Shown: positions 19,449-28,719, counted from the stretch's first letter. The stretch is 64,000 nt of DNA from Enterobacter hormaechei ATCC 49162 (GCF_001875655.1 NZ_MKEQ01000001.1:1364001-1428000); one strand, 5' to 3'. Notes: generated from the sequence alone by a model not told the origin. Numbers and translations: made by a program.

Positions 19449-19704
19449 GACATTTCTCCTGACAGCATCATCTTGTTAACAATATAGCCCGATGAACACG
19501 CCCCCGATAGTGTTTTGTGATCAATATCAACCCGCTGTTTTCAGCTAAAAAAAATAAACTCAAGCATTTTTTGCATTATTTGTGATTGGGACAAAAGATT
19601 CGTGCTTGCCTTTTTTTTGATTAAATAAACATCTGAAAGTCATTAAAGGCCAACGGTGAAAACGTCCAGGCAACGTTTTTGCCAGAAACAAATCAGGATT
19701 TACT
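19449..19704 (+). promoter_or_regulatory. Leader and promoter region of the fimbrial operon
   Basis: A 256 bp AT-rich stretch between ybiB and the pilin gene. It contains runs of eight A (19547-19554) and eight T (19611-19618) and a short dyad AAAACGT-N7-ACGTTTT (19659-19679) about 25 bases before the pilin start. No flanking inverted repeat of the fimS type was seen. No promoter can be fixed reliably. Confidence 0.4.
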
Positions 19705-20241
19705 ATGAACAAGGTTGCATTAGGGTTATTTATTGCCGCAACGGTGGGATGTTCTGCATCCGCATTTGCGGCAACCAACGGCGAAGGCCAGATCAATTTT
19801 AACGGCGAAATTATCGATTCTGCCTGTCAGGTCGTGAATGGATTAAGTAATCCATTAAACGTTGAGTTGGGTAAAGTGTCAAAAACGGTCTTTACGGGTG
19901 CCGGTTCGACCAGCACATTAACGAAGTTTAATATTGAGTTAACGAATTGCCCGGAAACGGTGACCTCCGCAGCGATTAACTTTGGCGGTACGCCGGATGT
20001 TAATAACAACACTGCGCTGGCAATCACGCCAGATACAGATGCTGCGACCGGTGTGGCCATCCAACTGGTTGACGATTCCGGACAACCTGTCAGCCTGTAT
20101 ACGCCTTCGAAGGAATATCCGTTAACCTCCGGTACGGCGGTTAACGATCTGGAGTTCGGCGCGCGTTATATTCAGACCCAGGCAGCCATTACCGCAGGTC
20201 CTGCCAACTCGGTATCGACCTTCACCGTTATTTATAACTGA
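19705..20241 (+). CDS. Fimbrial major subunit (chaperone-usher pilin)
   Basis: Secreted pilin of 178 aa, signal peptide to about residue 23 (...SASAFA). The Ig-like fold has a disulfide pair (DSACQVV and ELTNCPETV) and the C-terminal beta-strand motif ending TFTVIYN (penultimate Tyr), which the chaperone grips. The N-terminal extension for donor-strand exchange is GEGQINFNGEI. As first gene in the operon, with a stable hairpin after it, it is the likely shaft subunit. It resembles type 1-like (gamma) pilins. I do not recognise it as a named fimbria. Confidence 0.88.
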   Translation: MNKVALGLFIAATVGCSASAFAATNGEGQINFNGEIIDSACQVVNGLSNPLNVELGKVSKTVFTGAGSTSTLTKFNIELTNCPETVTSAAINFGGTPDVNNNTALAITPDTDAATGVAIQLVDDSGQPVSLYTPSKEYPLTSGTAVNDLEFGARYIQTQAAITAGPANSVSTFTVIYN

Positions 20242-20256
20242 TCTTATCAATCCCGG

Positions 20257-20286
20257 GATATTAATGCTTTTGCGGGCATTAATATC
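20257..20286 (+). promoter_or_regulatory. Intercistronic hairpin after the pilin gene
   Basis: Perfect 11 bp stem GATATTAATGC/GCATTAATATC with an 8-base loop, between pilin and chaperone genes and without a T-run. It probably attenuates transcription or blocks 3' exonucleases so that pilin exceeds assembly proteins, as in other fimbrial operons. Confidence 0.7.
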
Positions 20287-20310
20287 TCGTCTATTTATTG
20301 AGAAATCTTT

Positions 20311-20985
20311 ATGCGCCACGGTTATTTACTGAGCACTCTTTTACTGGTAGCCGCCTCGGCACATGCGGGGGTCATTATTAATGGTACCCGTCTGGTCTAT
20401 CAGGGAGATAAAAAGGAATCATCTCTTGGTCTTTCAAACCCAGATACGACGGATTATCTGGTACAGTCCTGGGTCGATTCTGGCAGTAAAAATCCGGCCA
20501 AAGCCCCGTTCCTGATCACTCCGCCGCTTTTCCGTCTGGATGCGAAAGAGGATAACGTCCTGCGCGTGGTGCGTACGGGTGGAAATTTACCGGAAGACAG
20601 GGAATCCCTGTACTGGTTGAATATTAAAGCGATCCCGTCTTCAAAGCACGTTGAAGGCATGAATACGCTGCAAATTGCCATTAATACCCGCATTAAATTG
20701 CTGTATCGCCCGTCTGCGGTAAAAGGCAAACCAGACGATGTGGCCGATCAACTTGAATGGCGTCGTGAAGGTAACGATTTAGTGGTGAATAACCCCACGC
20801 CTTTCTATATGAATTTCCAGACCGTCACGCTGAATGGTCAGAAAGTCACAAAAGCGACCTGGGCCGTACCAAAAACCGAAACGCATTTTGCTTTACCGGG
20901 CAACGTCGGAGGCTCGACCGTCGCGTATTCCATTATTAATGATTACGGCAGCGTCAGCCATACCTGGTCGAAGTCCGTTCATTAA
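20311..20985 (+). CDS. Periplasmic fimbrial chaperone (PapD/FimC family)
   Basis: 224-residue PapD-like chaperone with signal peptide MRHGYLLSTLLLVAASAHA. Domain 1 opens with GVIINGTRLVYQGDKKESSL, containing the conserved Arg and Tyr of the family. The G1 strand with alternating hydrophobics and the family signature LYWLNIKAIPSS are followed by NTRIKLLYRP containing the subunit-binding Lys. Domain 2 carries NPTPFYMNFQ. It stabilises pilins by donor-strand complementation and delivers them to the usher encoded next. The short loop between F1 and G1 suggests an FGS-type chaperone. Confidence 0.93.
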   Translation: MRHGYLLSTLLLVAASAHAGVIINGTRLVYQGDKKESSLGLSNPDTTDYLVQSWVDSGSKNPAKAPFLITPPLFRLDAKEDNVLRVVRTGGNLPEDRESLYWLNIKAIPSSKHVEGMNTLQIAINTRIKLLYRPSAVKGKPDDVADQLEWRREGNDLVVNNPTPFYMNFQTVTLNGQKVTKATWAVPKTETHFALPGNVGGSTVAYSIINDYGSVSHTWSKSVH

Positions 20986-21005
20986 TAATATATCCCTGTC
21001 ATAAG

Positions 21006-23555
21006 ATGATCATGTACAGCCATAAAAAGCCGTTCACTTGCCGATTTTCGTCATTACTGGTCATTCTTTGTGGCCTGGTAATGGCGATCTTTGCGCAGCA
21101 GGTTTTGGCGGATGATTATTTTAACCCTGCCCTGCTGGATATTGATAATCCGCAGCAGGGCATGACCGACCTGTCTGTCTATGAAAAAGGACCGGGCCAG
21201 GCGCCGGGTAAATATCAGGTTGCGGTGTTTATCAATAACGCGAAAATTGATACCCGCGACGTTACCTTTACGTTAGTAAAAGATGCCGAGGGCACCAGCA
21301 CGCTTCAGCCCTGCTTTAGCCTCGAGGATTTAAAAAGCCTCGGTATCAAAACCCAGAAATACCCGCAGCTGATGGCAAAAGGCCAGTGTGCCGATTTACG
21401 CGCTATTCCTGCGGCTTCCGCGACCTTTCGCGTGCGCAATCAGCAGCTACTTCTGAGCATTCCCCAATCGGCGCTGGGCCAGGTGCCTCGCGGTTACATC
21501 GACCCGAAAGAGTTTGACGAAGGGATCAACGCAGGCCTGCTTAACTACAGCGCAAATGCCAGCCAAAGCCATGCGCGCCAGCAGGGGGAGCAGGATAACA
21601 GTAGCCAGTACGTCAACCTGCGTCCCGGTTTGAACATCGGTGCCTGGCGGGTACGTAACTATTCCACCTGGAATCGCAGCACCACGGGTAACGAGGAGGA
21701 GCACAAATTCACCTCCGTTTACACCTATGCGCAACGCGATATTGTGGCGATGAAAAGCGACCTCACCGTTGGCCAAAGCTCCTCGCCTTCCGACGTTTTT
21801 GACAGCGTGCCCTACACCGGCATAGAGCTGAAATCCGATAACGACATGCTGCCGGACAGTCAGAAAGGCTATGCCCCCATTATTCGCGGCACCGCCCACA
21901 GCAACGCGCTGGTAATGGTCCGCCAGAACGGGTACGTCATTTATCAGAACACGGTTGCACCGGGGGCGTTCGAAATTAACGACCTCTACCCAACCGGCAG
22001 CAGCGGCGATCTCCAGGTCACGGTGAAAGAAACCGACGGCAGCGAAAGCCATTTCGTCGTGCCCTATGCCTCCGTGCCGGTGTTGCAGCGTGAAAAAAAT
22101 CTGCGCTACAGCGTTACCGCCGGGCGTTATCGCGCTTATGACAAAGATGTTGAAAAGACGCCGTTTGCCCAGGGGAGCGCCATCTACGGTTTACCCTACG
22201 GCTTCACCGCGTATGGTGGCCTTCAGCAGAGTAGCCATTACCAGTCGCAGGCAATAGGTGCCGGGAAAAACATGGGCGATCTGGGGGCGTTCTCCATCGA
22301 CGTGACCCGCGCCAAAGCCTTGCTGAAAAAACAGCAGGCGAGTACAGGCCAGTCGTGGCGCGTACGCTACAGCAAAGATTTCGCCGGTTCGGGCACCAAC
22401 TTCACGCTTGCGGGCTATCGCTATAACAGCAAGGGGTTTTACACCCTGGACGACACTATGGAGTCGTATACCCATTCCGACGACTGGTCTGCCCCCCAGC
22501 AGCGCCGAGCCCGTACCGAAGCAACTATCGACCAGACGCTGCCGGAAGGCTGGGGGTCCGTCACGCTGAGCATGGTGAAGGAAACCTACTGGAGCCAGAA
22601 CCAGGACATGACGTCCATGAGCGTCAGCTACAACAACAGCTGGCACGTCGTAAGCTACAGCCTCAGCTACAGCATGAACAAAAACACCCAGGACAGCGAT
22701 GAAGACGGTAATGAGGTCACGAACGACAACCAGTTCTCGCTGAGCGTTTCGGTACCGCTGGATCGCTGGATGCATAACACCTGGGCCACATACAACCTGA
22801 ACAACACCAAAGACGGCACCACGCAGAACATCGGCCTGAACGGTACGGCCCTGAAAGAAGACAACCTGAACTGGAATATTCAGGAAGGGCTAAGCAGCAC
22901 GGGGAGTGGTAATTCAACCAGCCTGAGCGCCGACTACAAATCGACCTATGGCGAAGTGAACGCAGGAGTCAGTCAGGATCAGCATCAGCAAACCCTGAAC
23001 GTGGGTGTGCAGGGCGGCGTGATTGCCCATGCGAATGGCATCACGCTGAGCCAGCCGCTGGGTGAGACGATCGCGCTGGTGAAAGCCCCGGGAACGCACG
23101 GGACGCACATCGCGAACCAGACGGGCGTCGAAACTGACTTCCGCGGCTATACCGTCGTGCCGTACGTGACCGCCTATCGTCACAACACCATTGCGCTGGA
23201 TACCGAAACGCTGCCGGACGACGCCGACGTCACCCACGCCGCGCAGATCGTGACCCCAACCCGCGGTGCCGTGGTACGCGCCAGCTTTAATACCCGCGTG
23301 GGCAATCGCGTACTGATGACGCTCACGCAAAACGGAAAACCGCTGCCCTTCGGCGCAACGGTTACCACGGACGATAAGGACAGCGAATTTATTGTCGGGA
23401 ATGACGGCCAGACCTACCTCTCGGGTCTGCCACAGCAGGGGCATCTCAACGTCTCCTGGGGACAGGAGGCAAGCGAGCACTGCGTCGCTGACTATGCCCT
23501 CACGGATGAGAAAGCGAAATCCAGCATCATTAACGCTGCCGCGCAGTGTCATTGA
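21006..23555 (+). CDS. Outer-membrane fimbrial usher (FimD/PapC family)
   Basis: 849-residue usher, normal family length. The signal peptide ends ...QQVLA, then the N-terminal chaperone-binding domain DDYFNPALLDIDN with a Cys pair. The 24-strand barrel follows (about residues 150-650) with the plug domain around SNALVMVRQNGYVIYQNTVA, and two C-terminal domains ending in ADYALTDEKAKSS and a final Cys. Tandem possible starts occur at 21006 and 21012 and neither has a strong Shine-Dalgarno; either gives the same mature protein. GC content rises relative to the pilin and chaperone genes. Confidence 0.93.
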   Translation: MIMYSHKKPFTCRFSSLLVILCGLVMAIFAQQVLADDYFNPALLDIDNPQQGMTDLSVYEKGPGQAPGKYQVAVFINNAKIDTRDVTFTLVKDAEGTSTLQPCFSLEDLKSLGIKTQKYPQLMAKGQCADLRAIPAASATFRVRNQQLLLSIPQSALGQVPRGYIDPKEFDEGINAGLLNYSANASQSHARQQGEQDNSSQYVNLRPGLNIGAWRVRNYSTWNRSTTGNEEEHKFTSVYTYAQRDIVAMKSDLTVGQSSSPSDVFDSVPYTGIELKSDNDMLPDSQKGYAPIIRGTAHSNALVMVRQNGYVIYQNTVAPGAFEINDLYPTGSSGDLQVTVKETDGSESHFVVPYASVPVLQREKNLRYSVTAGRYRAYDKDVEKTPFAQGSAIYGLPYGFTAYGGLQQSSHYQSQAIGAGKNMGDLGAFSIDVTRAKALLKKQQASTGQSWRVRYSKDFAGSGTNFTLAGYRYNSKGFYTLDDTMESYTHSDDWSAPQQRRARTEATIDQTLPEGWGSVTLSMVKETYWSQNQDMTSMSVSYNNSWHVVSYSLSYSMNKNTQDSDEDGNEVTNDNQFSLSVSVPLDRWMHNTWATYNLNNTKDGTTQNIGLNGTALKEDNLNWNIQEGLSSTGSGNSTSLSADYKSTYGEVNAGVSQDQHQQTLNVGVQGGVIAHANGITLSQPLGETIALVKAPGTHGTHIANQTGVETDFRGYTVVPYVTAYRHNTIALDTETLPDDADVTHAAQIVTPTRGAVVRASFNTRVGNRVLMTLTQNGKPLPFGATVTTDDKDSEFIVGNDGQTYLSGLPQQGHLNVSWGQEASEHCVADYALTDEKAKSSIINAAAQCH

Positions 23556-23576
23556 TTACCGAGCAGGCAAAACATT

Positions 23577-24566
23577 ATGCAAATGATTAAACAGTGCTTT
23601 TTCTTACTGATCCTGGGGACCGCGGCGTTATTTATGCCGCATGCGAAGGCGACCTGCACGACGCCGGATCTCCCCAAAATGATCAACGTGGCATCCATTT
23701 CTGTCCCGACGACGCTGGCCGTTGGCGCAACCATCCCCGGTACAGAGCAGAGCGTTCACGTTGCCGGGCATTGCGATCAGAGTAACGACAGCGGTCTGGA
23801 AATCGTTTCCTGCTACTACGGCACCGGCTCGGAAATTCCCGGGCTCAGGGGCGTATACGATTCCGGCGTACCGGGCATTGGGGTCGCGCTGATGAACGAT
23901 CAGGGTCAGCGTATCAGCGGCGCTGGCGGCATAGAGTGCGATTCCCGCGGCACCCCCGTTGGCTACGTCTCTACCGATGGTACCCAGTCTTTTAATTTTG
24001 AGGTCACGCTTGAACTGGTGAAAACAAGTGACACCGTGACATCCGGCACGCTGGTGCAGTCTCAGACCGAATTCGGCATTGGCGTTTTCGGCCATGAAGG
24101 GATTGGTAACCCTAACCACATCGCCTATTCAGGTAACGTCATTCTGCATCAGGTTACCTGCTCCGTTTCGCCGAAAAACCTCACCGTTAATTTGGGCGAT
24201 TTTCCCGTCAGTGATTTTATGAGTGTGGGTTATCTCTCCAGCCCCGCTCAAAATTTTAATGTCAGCGTTAACTGCGATACAACCGTACAGCCTGAGTTAA
24301 AAATCACCAGCGCTAACGGGTATGAAACCGCATTTGATGGGGTGCTTAAGCTCACGAAGCAGACAGGGATGGCAACCGGCGTCGGGGTGAGAATGTTGTT
24401 TGATGACCATATTGCCACCTTTGACACCTACGTCACTACCCAACGACAGGCCGTGGCCAATGAAACGCTGGAAATCCCCTTTCAGGTTCGATACGAGCAG
24501 ATCGGTGATGTCGTGACGCCCGGCCCCGCCAACACCGTGGCAACCATTACTCTCGCCTATAAGTGA
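23577..24566 (+). CDS. Fimbrial tip adhesin, two-domain
   Basis: 329-residue secreted protein, about twice pilin size, placed after the usher. Signal peptide to about residue 25 (...PHAKA), then a Cys-containing N-terminal domain (about 26-195) that I cannot match to a known lectin. From about residue 198 a pilin domain follows: VTCSVSPKNLTVNLGDFPVS through TPGPANTVATITLAYK, the usual terminal donor-strand motif. This FimH/PapG-like layout implies the receptor-binding tip. The ligand is unknown. It runs to within 8 bases of the last subunit gene. Confidence 0.85.
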   Translation: MQMIKQCFFLLILGTAALFMPHAKATCTTPDLPKMINVASISVPTTLAVGATIPGTEQSVHVAGHCDQSNDSGLEIVSCYYGTGSEIPGLRGVYDSGVPGIGVALMNDQGQRISGAGGIECDSRGTPVGYVSTDGTQSFNFEVTLELVKTSDTVTSGTLVQSQTEFGIGVFGHEGIGNPNHIAYSGNVILHQVTCSVSPKNLTVNLGDFPVSDFMSVGYLSSPAQNFNVSVNCDTTVQPELKITSANGYETAFDGVLKLTKQTGMATGVGVRMLFDDHIATFDTYVTTQRQAVANETLEIPFQVRYEQIGDVVTPGPANTVATITLAYK

Positions 24567-24571
24567 CCAAC

Positions 24572-25075
24572 ATGAAAAAGACAATCGCATTGCTGGCGCT
24601 GGGCTTAATGACCCAGGCCCATGCAGAGGACATTCAGATCCAGATGACGGGAAATATTTACGCCAATACCTGCATCATCGATACCGCCAGCAGGAATCTG
24701 ACGGTGGATCTGGGTCAGGCAGTATCGGGCAGTTTTAAAGACGTGGGCGATACCGGCGAGTGGAAAGATTTCTCGCTGTCGGTATCACATTGTCCGGCGA
24801 CGCTCGCGCTCGCCACCGCATTTTTCTACGGTCAGCCAGACAGCACTCACCCGACAAAATTTGCCAATACCGGCACCGCAAAGGGGCTGGCGCTGGAGCT
24901 GGCAGATCGTCAGGACAAAATATTAATCGCCCCGCAGGCGGCATTTAACGCCGCCATTAATCCGAGTGACCATACCGCCACGTTTCCGTTGTCCGCACGC
25001 TATTACGCCACCGCCATGCCCGTCACGGCTGGCACCTTCAGCAGCGTTGTGCAGGTGACATTCACTTACCAGTAG
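24572..25075 (+). CDS. Fimbrial minor subunit (FimF/FimG-like)
   Basis: 167-residue pilin with signal peptide MKKTIALLALGLMTQAHA. The mature part has Cys residues in YANTCIIDT and VSHCPAT and ends in VQVTFTYQ, the chaperone-recognised strand. Position after the adhesin suggests a tip adaptor or terminator subunit. The ATG at 24572 is preferred to GTG at 24563 because it starts a standard signal peptide. Its 3' end overlaps the end of dinG on the opposite strand by 14 bp. Confidence 0.87.
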   Translation: MKKTIALLALGLMTQAHAEDIQIQMTGNIYANTCIIDTASRNLTVDLGQAVSGSFKDVGDTGEWKDFSLSVSHCPATLALATAFFYGQPDSTHPTKFANTGTAKGLALELADRQDKILIAPQAAFNAAINPSDHTATFPLSARYYATAMPVTAGTFSSVVQVTFTYQ

Positions 25076-27239
25076 GACCGCGCCCCTTAGCATGGATGCT
25101 TTTTCGACGCCCGGCAGACCGTTTAGCCGGGCGTTTTTTTACCTCCGGCACGTCCGGCTGCTCAATCGGGAACACCGGCAGCGCATTCAACAGCCGTTGA
25201 CCATAGTTTTTGGTGAGCAGACGTTTATCGTAAATCACCACCTCGCCCCAGCAGCCGTGGCTACGAATCAGTCGTCCCACCTGCTGGATCAGGTTAAACG
25301 ACGCCGCAGGCAGGCTTTGCACCTCAAACGGATAGCGGTTAAGGCTTTTCAGCCACTCGCCTTCGGTGATCACCACCGGGCTGTCGATGGGCGGGAAGGC
25401 GATTTTATGGATGTGCACCTGCGTCAGGTAGTCACCTTTCAGATCCAGACCTTCCGCAAAAGACTGTAACCCCACCAGCACGCTGCGTTCGCCGTTATCA
25501 ATGCGCTTACGGTGGGTTTCCACCAGGCGGTAGCGCGGCTGATCGCCCTGTACCAGCAGGAGCAGTCGCAGATCGGTCACGTACTCAAGAAAGCGCTGCA
25601 TCGCGCGCCCGCTGGCAAACAGTACCAGCATGCCGGGGTATTTTTTGCTCTCGACCTGTTCGCGGAAGTAGGCCGCCATTTCCGCAATATGCTGCTCTTC
25701 GTTGTCGATAAGCGGCTCATAGTGCATGCGCGGAATGACCAGCTTGCCCTGTTCGCAGTGATTAAACGGCGAGTCGAGGGCCACAAAACGGTCCCCCGCT
25801 TTCTCTTTCAGGCCGCTCATCTCCTGCAACCTTGAGAAGCTGTTCAGGGAACGCAGGGTCGCTGACGTCACCACCACGTGCGGCACGCTGCGCCAGATCA
25901 GCTTTTCCAGCTGATCGGCCACGCGGATGCCTACGCAGTGGAAGAACAGGTGTACCTGTCCGTCCCGCACTTCGCGAGTGGCCCATTTGGTGACCGGCGC
26001 GCCGGACGCCTGCGCCATCGAGGCCAGCCGCCAGAGCTTGCTCTGCGCCTCAAACATACCCAGCGCACGGTTCATTTGCAGCAGAATGCGATGCAAACGC
26101 ACCACGTCATGGCTACCGGTTTTCTCGCTGAGATCGTTTAAGAACATCTCCGCCAGCCCGCGCAGCTTTTCGAGGTGCTTCGCCAGCTGCTGGCAAATCT
26201 CCATCACCTCTTCCGGAAGCTCCCCCATCGCAAAGCGGTGTTCCGCTTCCTGGGTCGCGGGAAGATACAGATTCAGAATATTATTCAGCGAGGAGATAAG
26301 GCCGTACACCTCTTCGCAGTGCTCGCTCAACCGCTCCGGGACCGCCAGCGGCGGCGTGGTTTTCGGGCGGAACTGCTCCATGCAGGTTGCCACCAGCTTG
26401 CAGAACAGATCCAGTTGCAGGCGAAACCACGGGGCGGTAATTTCAGCGCTCATCTCCAGCGCATCCCGCGCCACGTCCGGCAGATGGTGGCCTTCGTCGA
26501 GCACCAGCAGCAGGTTTTTTGGCTCCGGCAGCACCGATTCGCTCTCCAGCGCGGCCATCACCAGCGCGTGGTTTGCCACCACCACTTCCGCCTCCTGAAT
26601 TTCACGCCGGGCGACAAAAAACGGGCATTCGCGGTAGTAGTGACAGTTACGGTTCAGGCAGCTCGCTTTATCGGTGCTGAGCCTGCGCCACAGGTCGTCG
26701 CCAATCGCCTGGCTGGTGTGGTCCCGCAGGCCGTCCCACTTGTAGCCGTCGAGATCGGCCTTCAGCTTTGCGCACTGCTCCTGCTCCGCCTTGTTATTTG
26801 GCGTCAGTTCGTCATCCAGAAACGCGAGCAGATCCTGCTGCGAAGGTTCACTGCTGGCCAGCGCCGCCAGATTGCGCGGGCAGACGTAGCGCCCGCGACC
26901 AAAGGCGGCGGTGAACCGCAGGTCGGGGATAATTTTGCGTAAAAGGGGTAAATCTTTGCTGAAGATCTGATCCTGCAAGGCGACGTTCGCGGTGCTGACC
27001 ACCAGCGTTTTGTCCTCCTCCCGCGCAATGGCGATGCCGGGAATGAGGTACGACAGGGTTTTCCCGACGCCGGTTGGGGCTTCAATCGCCAGATGTCGCC
27101 CGTCGTCCCCGGCGAGCGTTTTTGCCACGTCGGCAATCATCTGCCGCTGCGGCGCTCGGGGGATAAAATCGGGGATCTGCTGTTGTAGCGCCTTATACCA
27201 TGCGCCAATTTGCGCTTTGAGCGCAGCGGTTAAAGCCAT
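25062..27239 (-). CDS. dinG: ATP-dependent DNA helicase DinG
   Basis: SF2 XPD-like 5'-3' helicase (725 aa; E. coli 716) that resolves R-loops, D-loops and replication-transcription conflicts. Walker A EAPTGVGKT at residues 53-61; 4Fe-4S ligands Cys120, Cys194, Cys199 and Cys205, all present; DEGH box at 248-251; C-terminal helicase motif QVGRLIRS. A LexA box lies 15 bp upstream. The basic tail (KKRPAKRSAGRRKS...) is several residues longer than in E. coli and is encoded across the fimbrial terminator, with a 14 bp antisense overlap with the last pilin gene. No strong Shine-Dalgarno is visible before the ATG. Confidence 0.95.
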   Translation of the reverse strand: MALTAALKAQIGAWYKALQQQIPDFIPRAPQRQMIADVAKTLAGDDGRHLAIEAPTGVGKTLSYLIPGIAIAREEDKTLVVSTANVALQDQIFSKDLPLLRKIIPDLRFTAAFGRGRYVCPRNLAALASSEPSQQDLLAFLDDELTPNNKAEQEQCAKLKADLDGYKWDGLRDHTSQAIGDDLWRRLSTDKASCLNRNCHYYRECPFFVARREIQEAEVVVANHALVMAALESESVLPEPKNLLLVLDEGHHLPDVARDALEMSAEITAPWFRLQLDLFCKLVATCMEQFRPKTTPPLAVPERLSEHCEEVYGLISSLNNILNLYLPATQEAEHRFAMGELPEEVMEICQQLAKHLEKLRGLAEMFLNDLSEKTGSHDVVRLHRILLQMNRALGMFEAQSKLWRLASMAQASGAPVTKWATREVRDGQVHLFFHCVGIRVADQLEKLIWRSVPHVVVTSATLRSLNSFSRLQEMSGLKEKAGDRFVALDSPFNHCEQGKLVIPRMHYEPLIDNEEQHIAEMAAYFREQVESKKYPGMLVLFASGRAMQRFLEYVTDLRLLLLVQGDQPRYRLVETHRKRIDNGERSVLVGLQSFAEGLDLKGDYLTQVHIHKIAFPPIDSPVVITEGEWLKSLNRYPFEVQSLPAASFNLIQQVGRLIRSHGCWGEVVIYDKRLLTKNYGQRLLNALPVFPIEQPDVPEVKKRPAKRSAGRRKSIHAKGRGPTGK
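25108..25140 (+). terminator. Terminator of the fimbrial operon, inside the dinG 3' end
   Basis: CGCCCGGC/GCCGGGCG with a 10-base loop followed by seven T, 33 bases after the last fimbrial stop. It lies within the last 26 codons of dinG, so it is both a terminator and coding DNA for the DinG tail. Confidence 0.9.
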
Positions 27240-27253
27240 TAGAAAACCTGAAA

Positions 27254-27273
27254 TACTGTATAAACAGCCACTA
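27254..27273 (-). promoter_or_regulatory. LexA box of dinG
   Basis: Minus-strand TAGTGGCTGTTTATACAGTA. It has the CAG half and a degenerate left half, and differs at one position from the E. coli dinG box as I remember it (TATTGGCTGTTTATACAGTA). SOS regulation of dinG is therefore very likely conserved. Confidence 0.8.
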
Positions 27274-27299
27274 TTGTGGCACTTTCTTTTCGCTGCCGC

Positions 27300-27331
27300 A
27301 AAAAGAAAAGCCCGGCTTTACGACCGGGCTT
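27300..27331 (-). terminator. Terminator of rhlE
   Basis: Minus-strand stem AAGCCCGG/CCGGGCTT with an 8-base loop, followed by a T-rich run (TTCTTTTT). It sits between rhlE and the dinG promoter. Confidence 0.85.
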
Positions 27332-27336
27332 CCAGA

Positions 27337-28719
27337 TTACTGCGGGTTAGCAGGTTTGCGCGGGCGGCGTCGGCGCTGCCCTTCCCCTGCCGGCTTCCCT
27401 TCGCCGCTACGCCACGGGTTTTCACCGGCCGGTTTGCTGTCGTTGTTACGACGCGGCGGTTTGCCTGATGACTTCGGCGCGCCGCCTTCGGCACGACGCG
27501 GCTGCTGGCCACGACCACCACCGCCCTGACCGCGACCGCCACCCTGACGACCGTTCTGAATCGGCTCGGCTTTGATCGACGGATCCACTTCATACCCCGG
27601 GGTTTCAATACGCGGGATCTCTTTCTTCAGCAGGCGTTCAATGTCGCGCAGCAGCTTGTGCTCGTCCACGCAGACCAGAGAGAGCGCTTCGCCGGTTGCC
27701 GCCGCACGACCGGTACGGCCGATACGGTGAACGTAGTCTTCCGGCACGTTTGGCAGCTCGTAGTTCACCACGTGCGGCAGCTCTTCAATATCCAGACCAC
27801 GGGCGGCGATGTCGGTCGCCACCAGCACACGGATGTCGCCGGATTTGAAGTCCGCCAGCGCACGGGTACGCGCGCCCTGGCTCTTGTTACCGTGAATGGC
27901 AGCGCTGCGGATGCCGTCTTTATTCAGCTGTTCCGCCAGGTGGTTCGCACCGTGCTTGGTGCGGGTAAAGACCAGCACCTGCTGCCAGTTGCCCTGGCCG
28001 ATCATCTGGGAGAGCAGTTCCCGCTTGCGCTTCTTATCAACGAAGTGAACGTGCTGCGTCACCTGTTCGGAGGCGGTGTTGCGGCGCGCGACTTCCACCT
28101 CCAGCGGGTTGTGCAGCAGTTTTTCCGCCAGCGCCTTGATCTCGTCGGAGAAGGTCGCGGAGAAGAGCAGGTTCTGACGACGCGCAGGCAGTTTAGCCAG
28201 CACGCGGCGAATGTCGTGAATAAAGCCCATGTCGAGCATGCGGTCGGCTTCGTCCAGCACCAGAATTTCGATGCTGTCCAGCTTCACCGCGTTCTGGTGT
28301 TCGAGATCCAGCAGACGTCCCGGCGTTGCCACCAGCACGTCCACGCCGCCGCGCAGCTTCATCATCTGCGGGTTAATGCTGACCCCGCCGAAAACCACCA
28401 GCGAACGAATGTTGAGATAGCGGCTGTACTCACGCACGTTCTCGCCAATCTGGGCCGCCAGTTCGCGGGTTGGGGTGAGGATCAGCGCACGCACCGGACG
28501 ACGGCCTTTGGCGTGCGGCTGGTTTTTTACCAGCAGCTCTAACAGCGGCAGGGTAAAGCCCGCGGTCTTACCGGTACCGGTCTGCGCACTTGCCATCAGG
28601 TCACGGCCCTGCAAAACAGCCGGAATAGCCTGCTGCTGGATAGGGGTTGGCTCAACGTAGCCCTGCTCTGCGATGGCGCGCAGAATTTCCGGGTTCAGAC
28701 CAAGGGAATCAAAAGACAT
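27337..28719 (-). CDS. rhlE: ATP-dependent RNA helicase RhlE (DEAD box)
   Basis: 460-residue DEAD-box helicase that works in ribosome assembly and RNA turnover. It has a Q motif ([15 protein letters not shown]), Walker A AQTGTGKT at about 46-53, DEAD in [16 protein letters not shown] in LFSATFSD, and domain 2 with HRIGRTGRA. The C-terminal tail (from about residue 385) is a low-complexity Gly/Arg-rich and Lys/Pro-rich region used for RNA contact. The start at 28719 has GGAG upstream. It is divergent from cecR, which controls it in E. coli, with the likely operator in between. Confidence 0.95.
   Translation of the reverse strand: MSFDSLGLNPEILRAIAEQGYVEPTPIQQQAIPAVLQGRDLMASAQTGTGKTAGFTLPLLELLVKNQPHAKGRRPVRALILTPTRELAAQIGENVREYSRYLNIRSLVVFGGVSINPQMMKLRGGVDVLVATPGRLLDLEHQNAVKLDSIEILVLDEADRMLDMGFIHDIRRVLAKLPARRQNLLFSATFSDEIKALAEKLLHNPLEVEVARRNTASEQVTQHVHFVDKKRKRELLSQMIGQGNWQQVLVFTRTKHGANHLAEQLNKDGIRSAAIHGNKSQGARTRALADFKSGDIRVLVATDIAARGLDIEELPHVVNYELPNVPEDYVHRIGRTGRAAATGEALSLVCVDEHKLLRDIERLLKKEIPRIETPGYEVDPSIKAEPIQNGRQGGGRGQGGGGRGQQPRRAEGGAPKSSGKPPRRNNDSKPAGENPWRSGEGKPAGEGQRRRRPRKPANPQ

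Noticed and set aside
19449-19500. A LexA box for ybiB in its new position
   Set aside because: No CTG-N10-CAG sequence was found upstream of ybiB.
19449-19704. A fimS-like invertible promoter switch upstream of the pilin
   Set aside because: No pair of matching inverted repeats at suitable spacing and no recombinase gene nearby.
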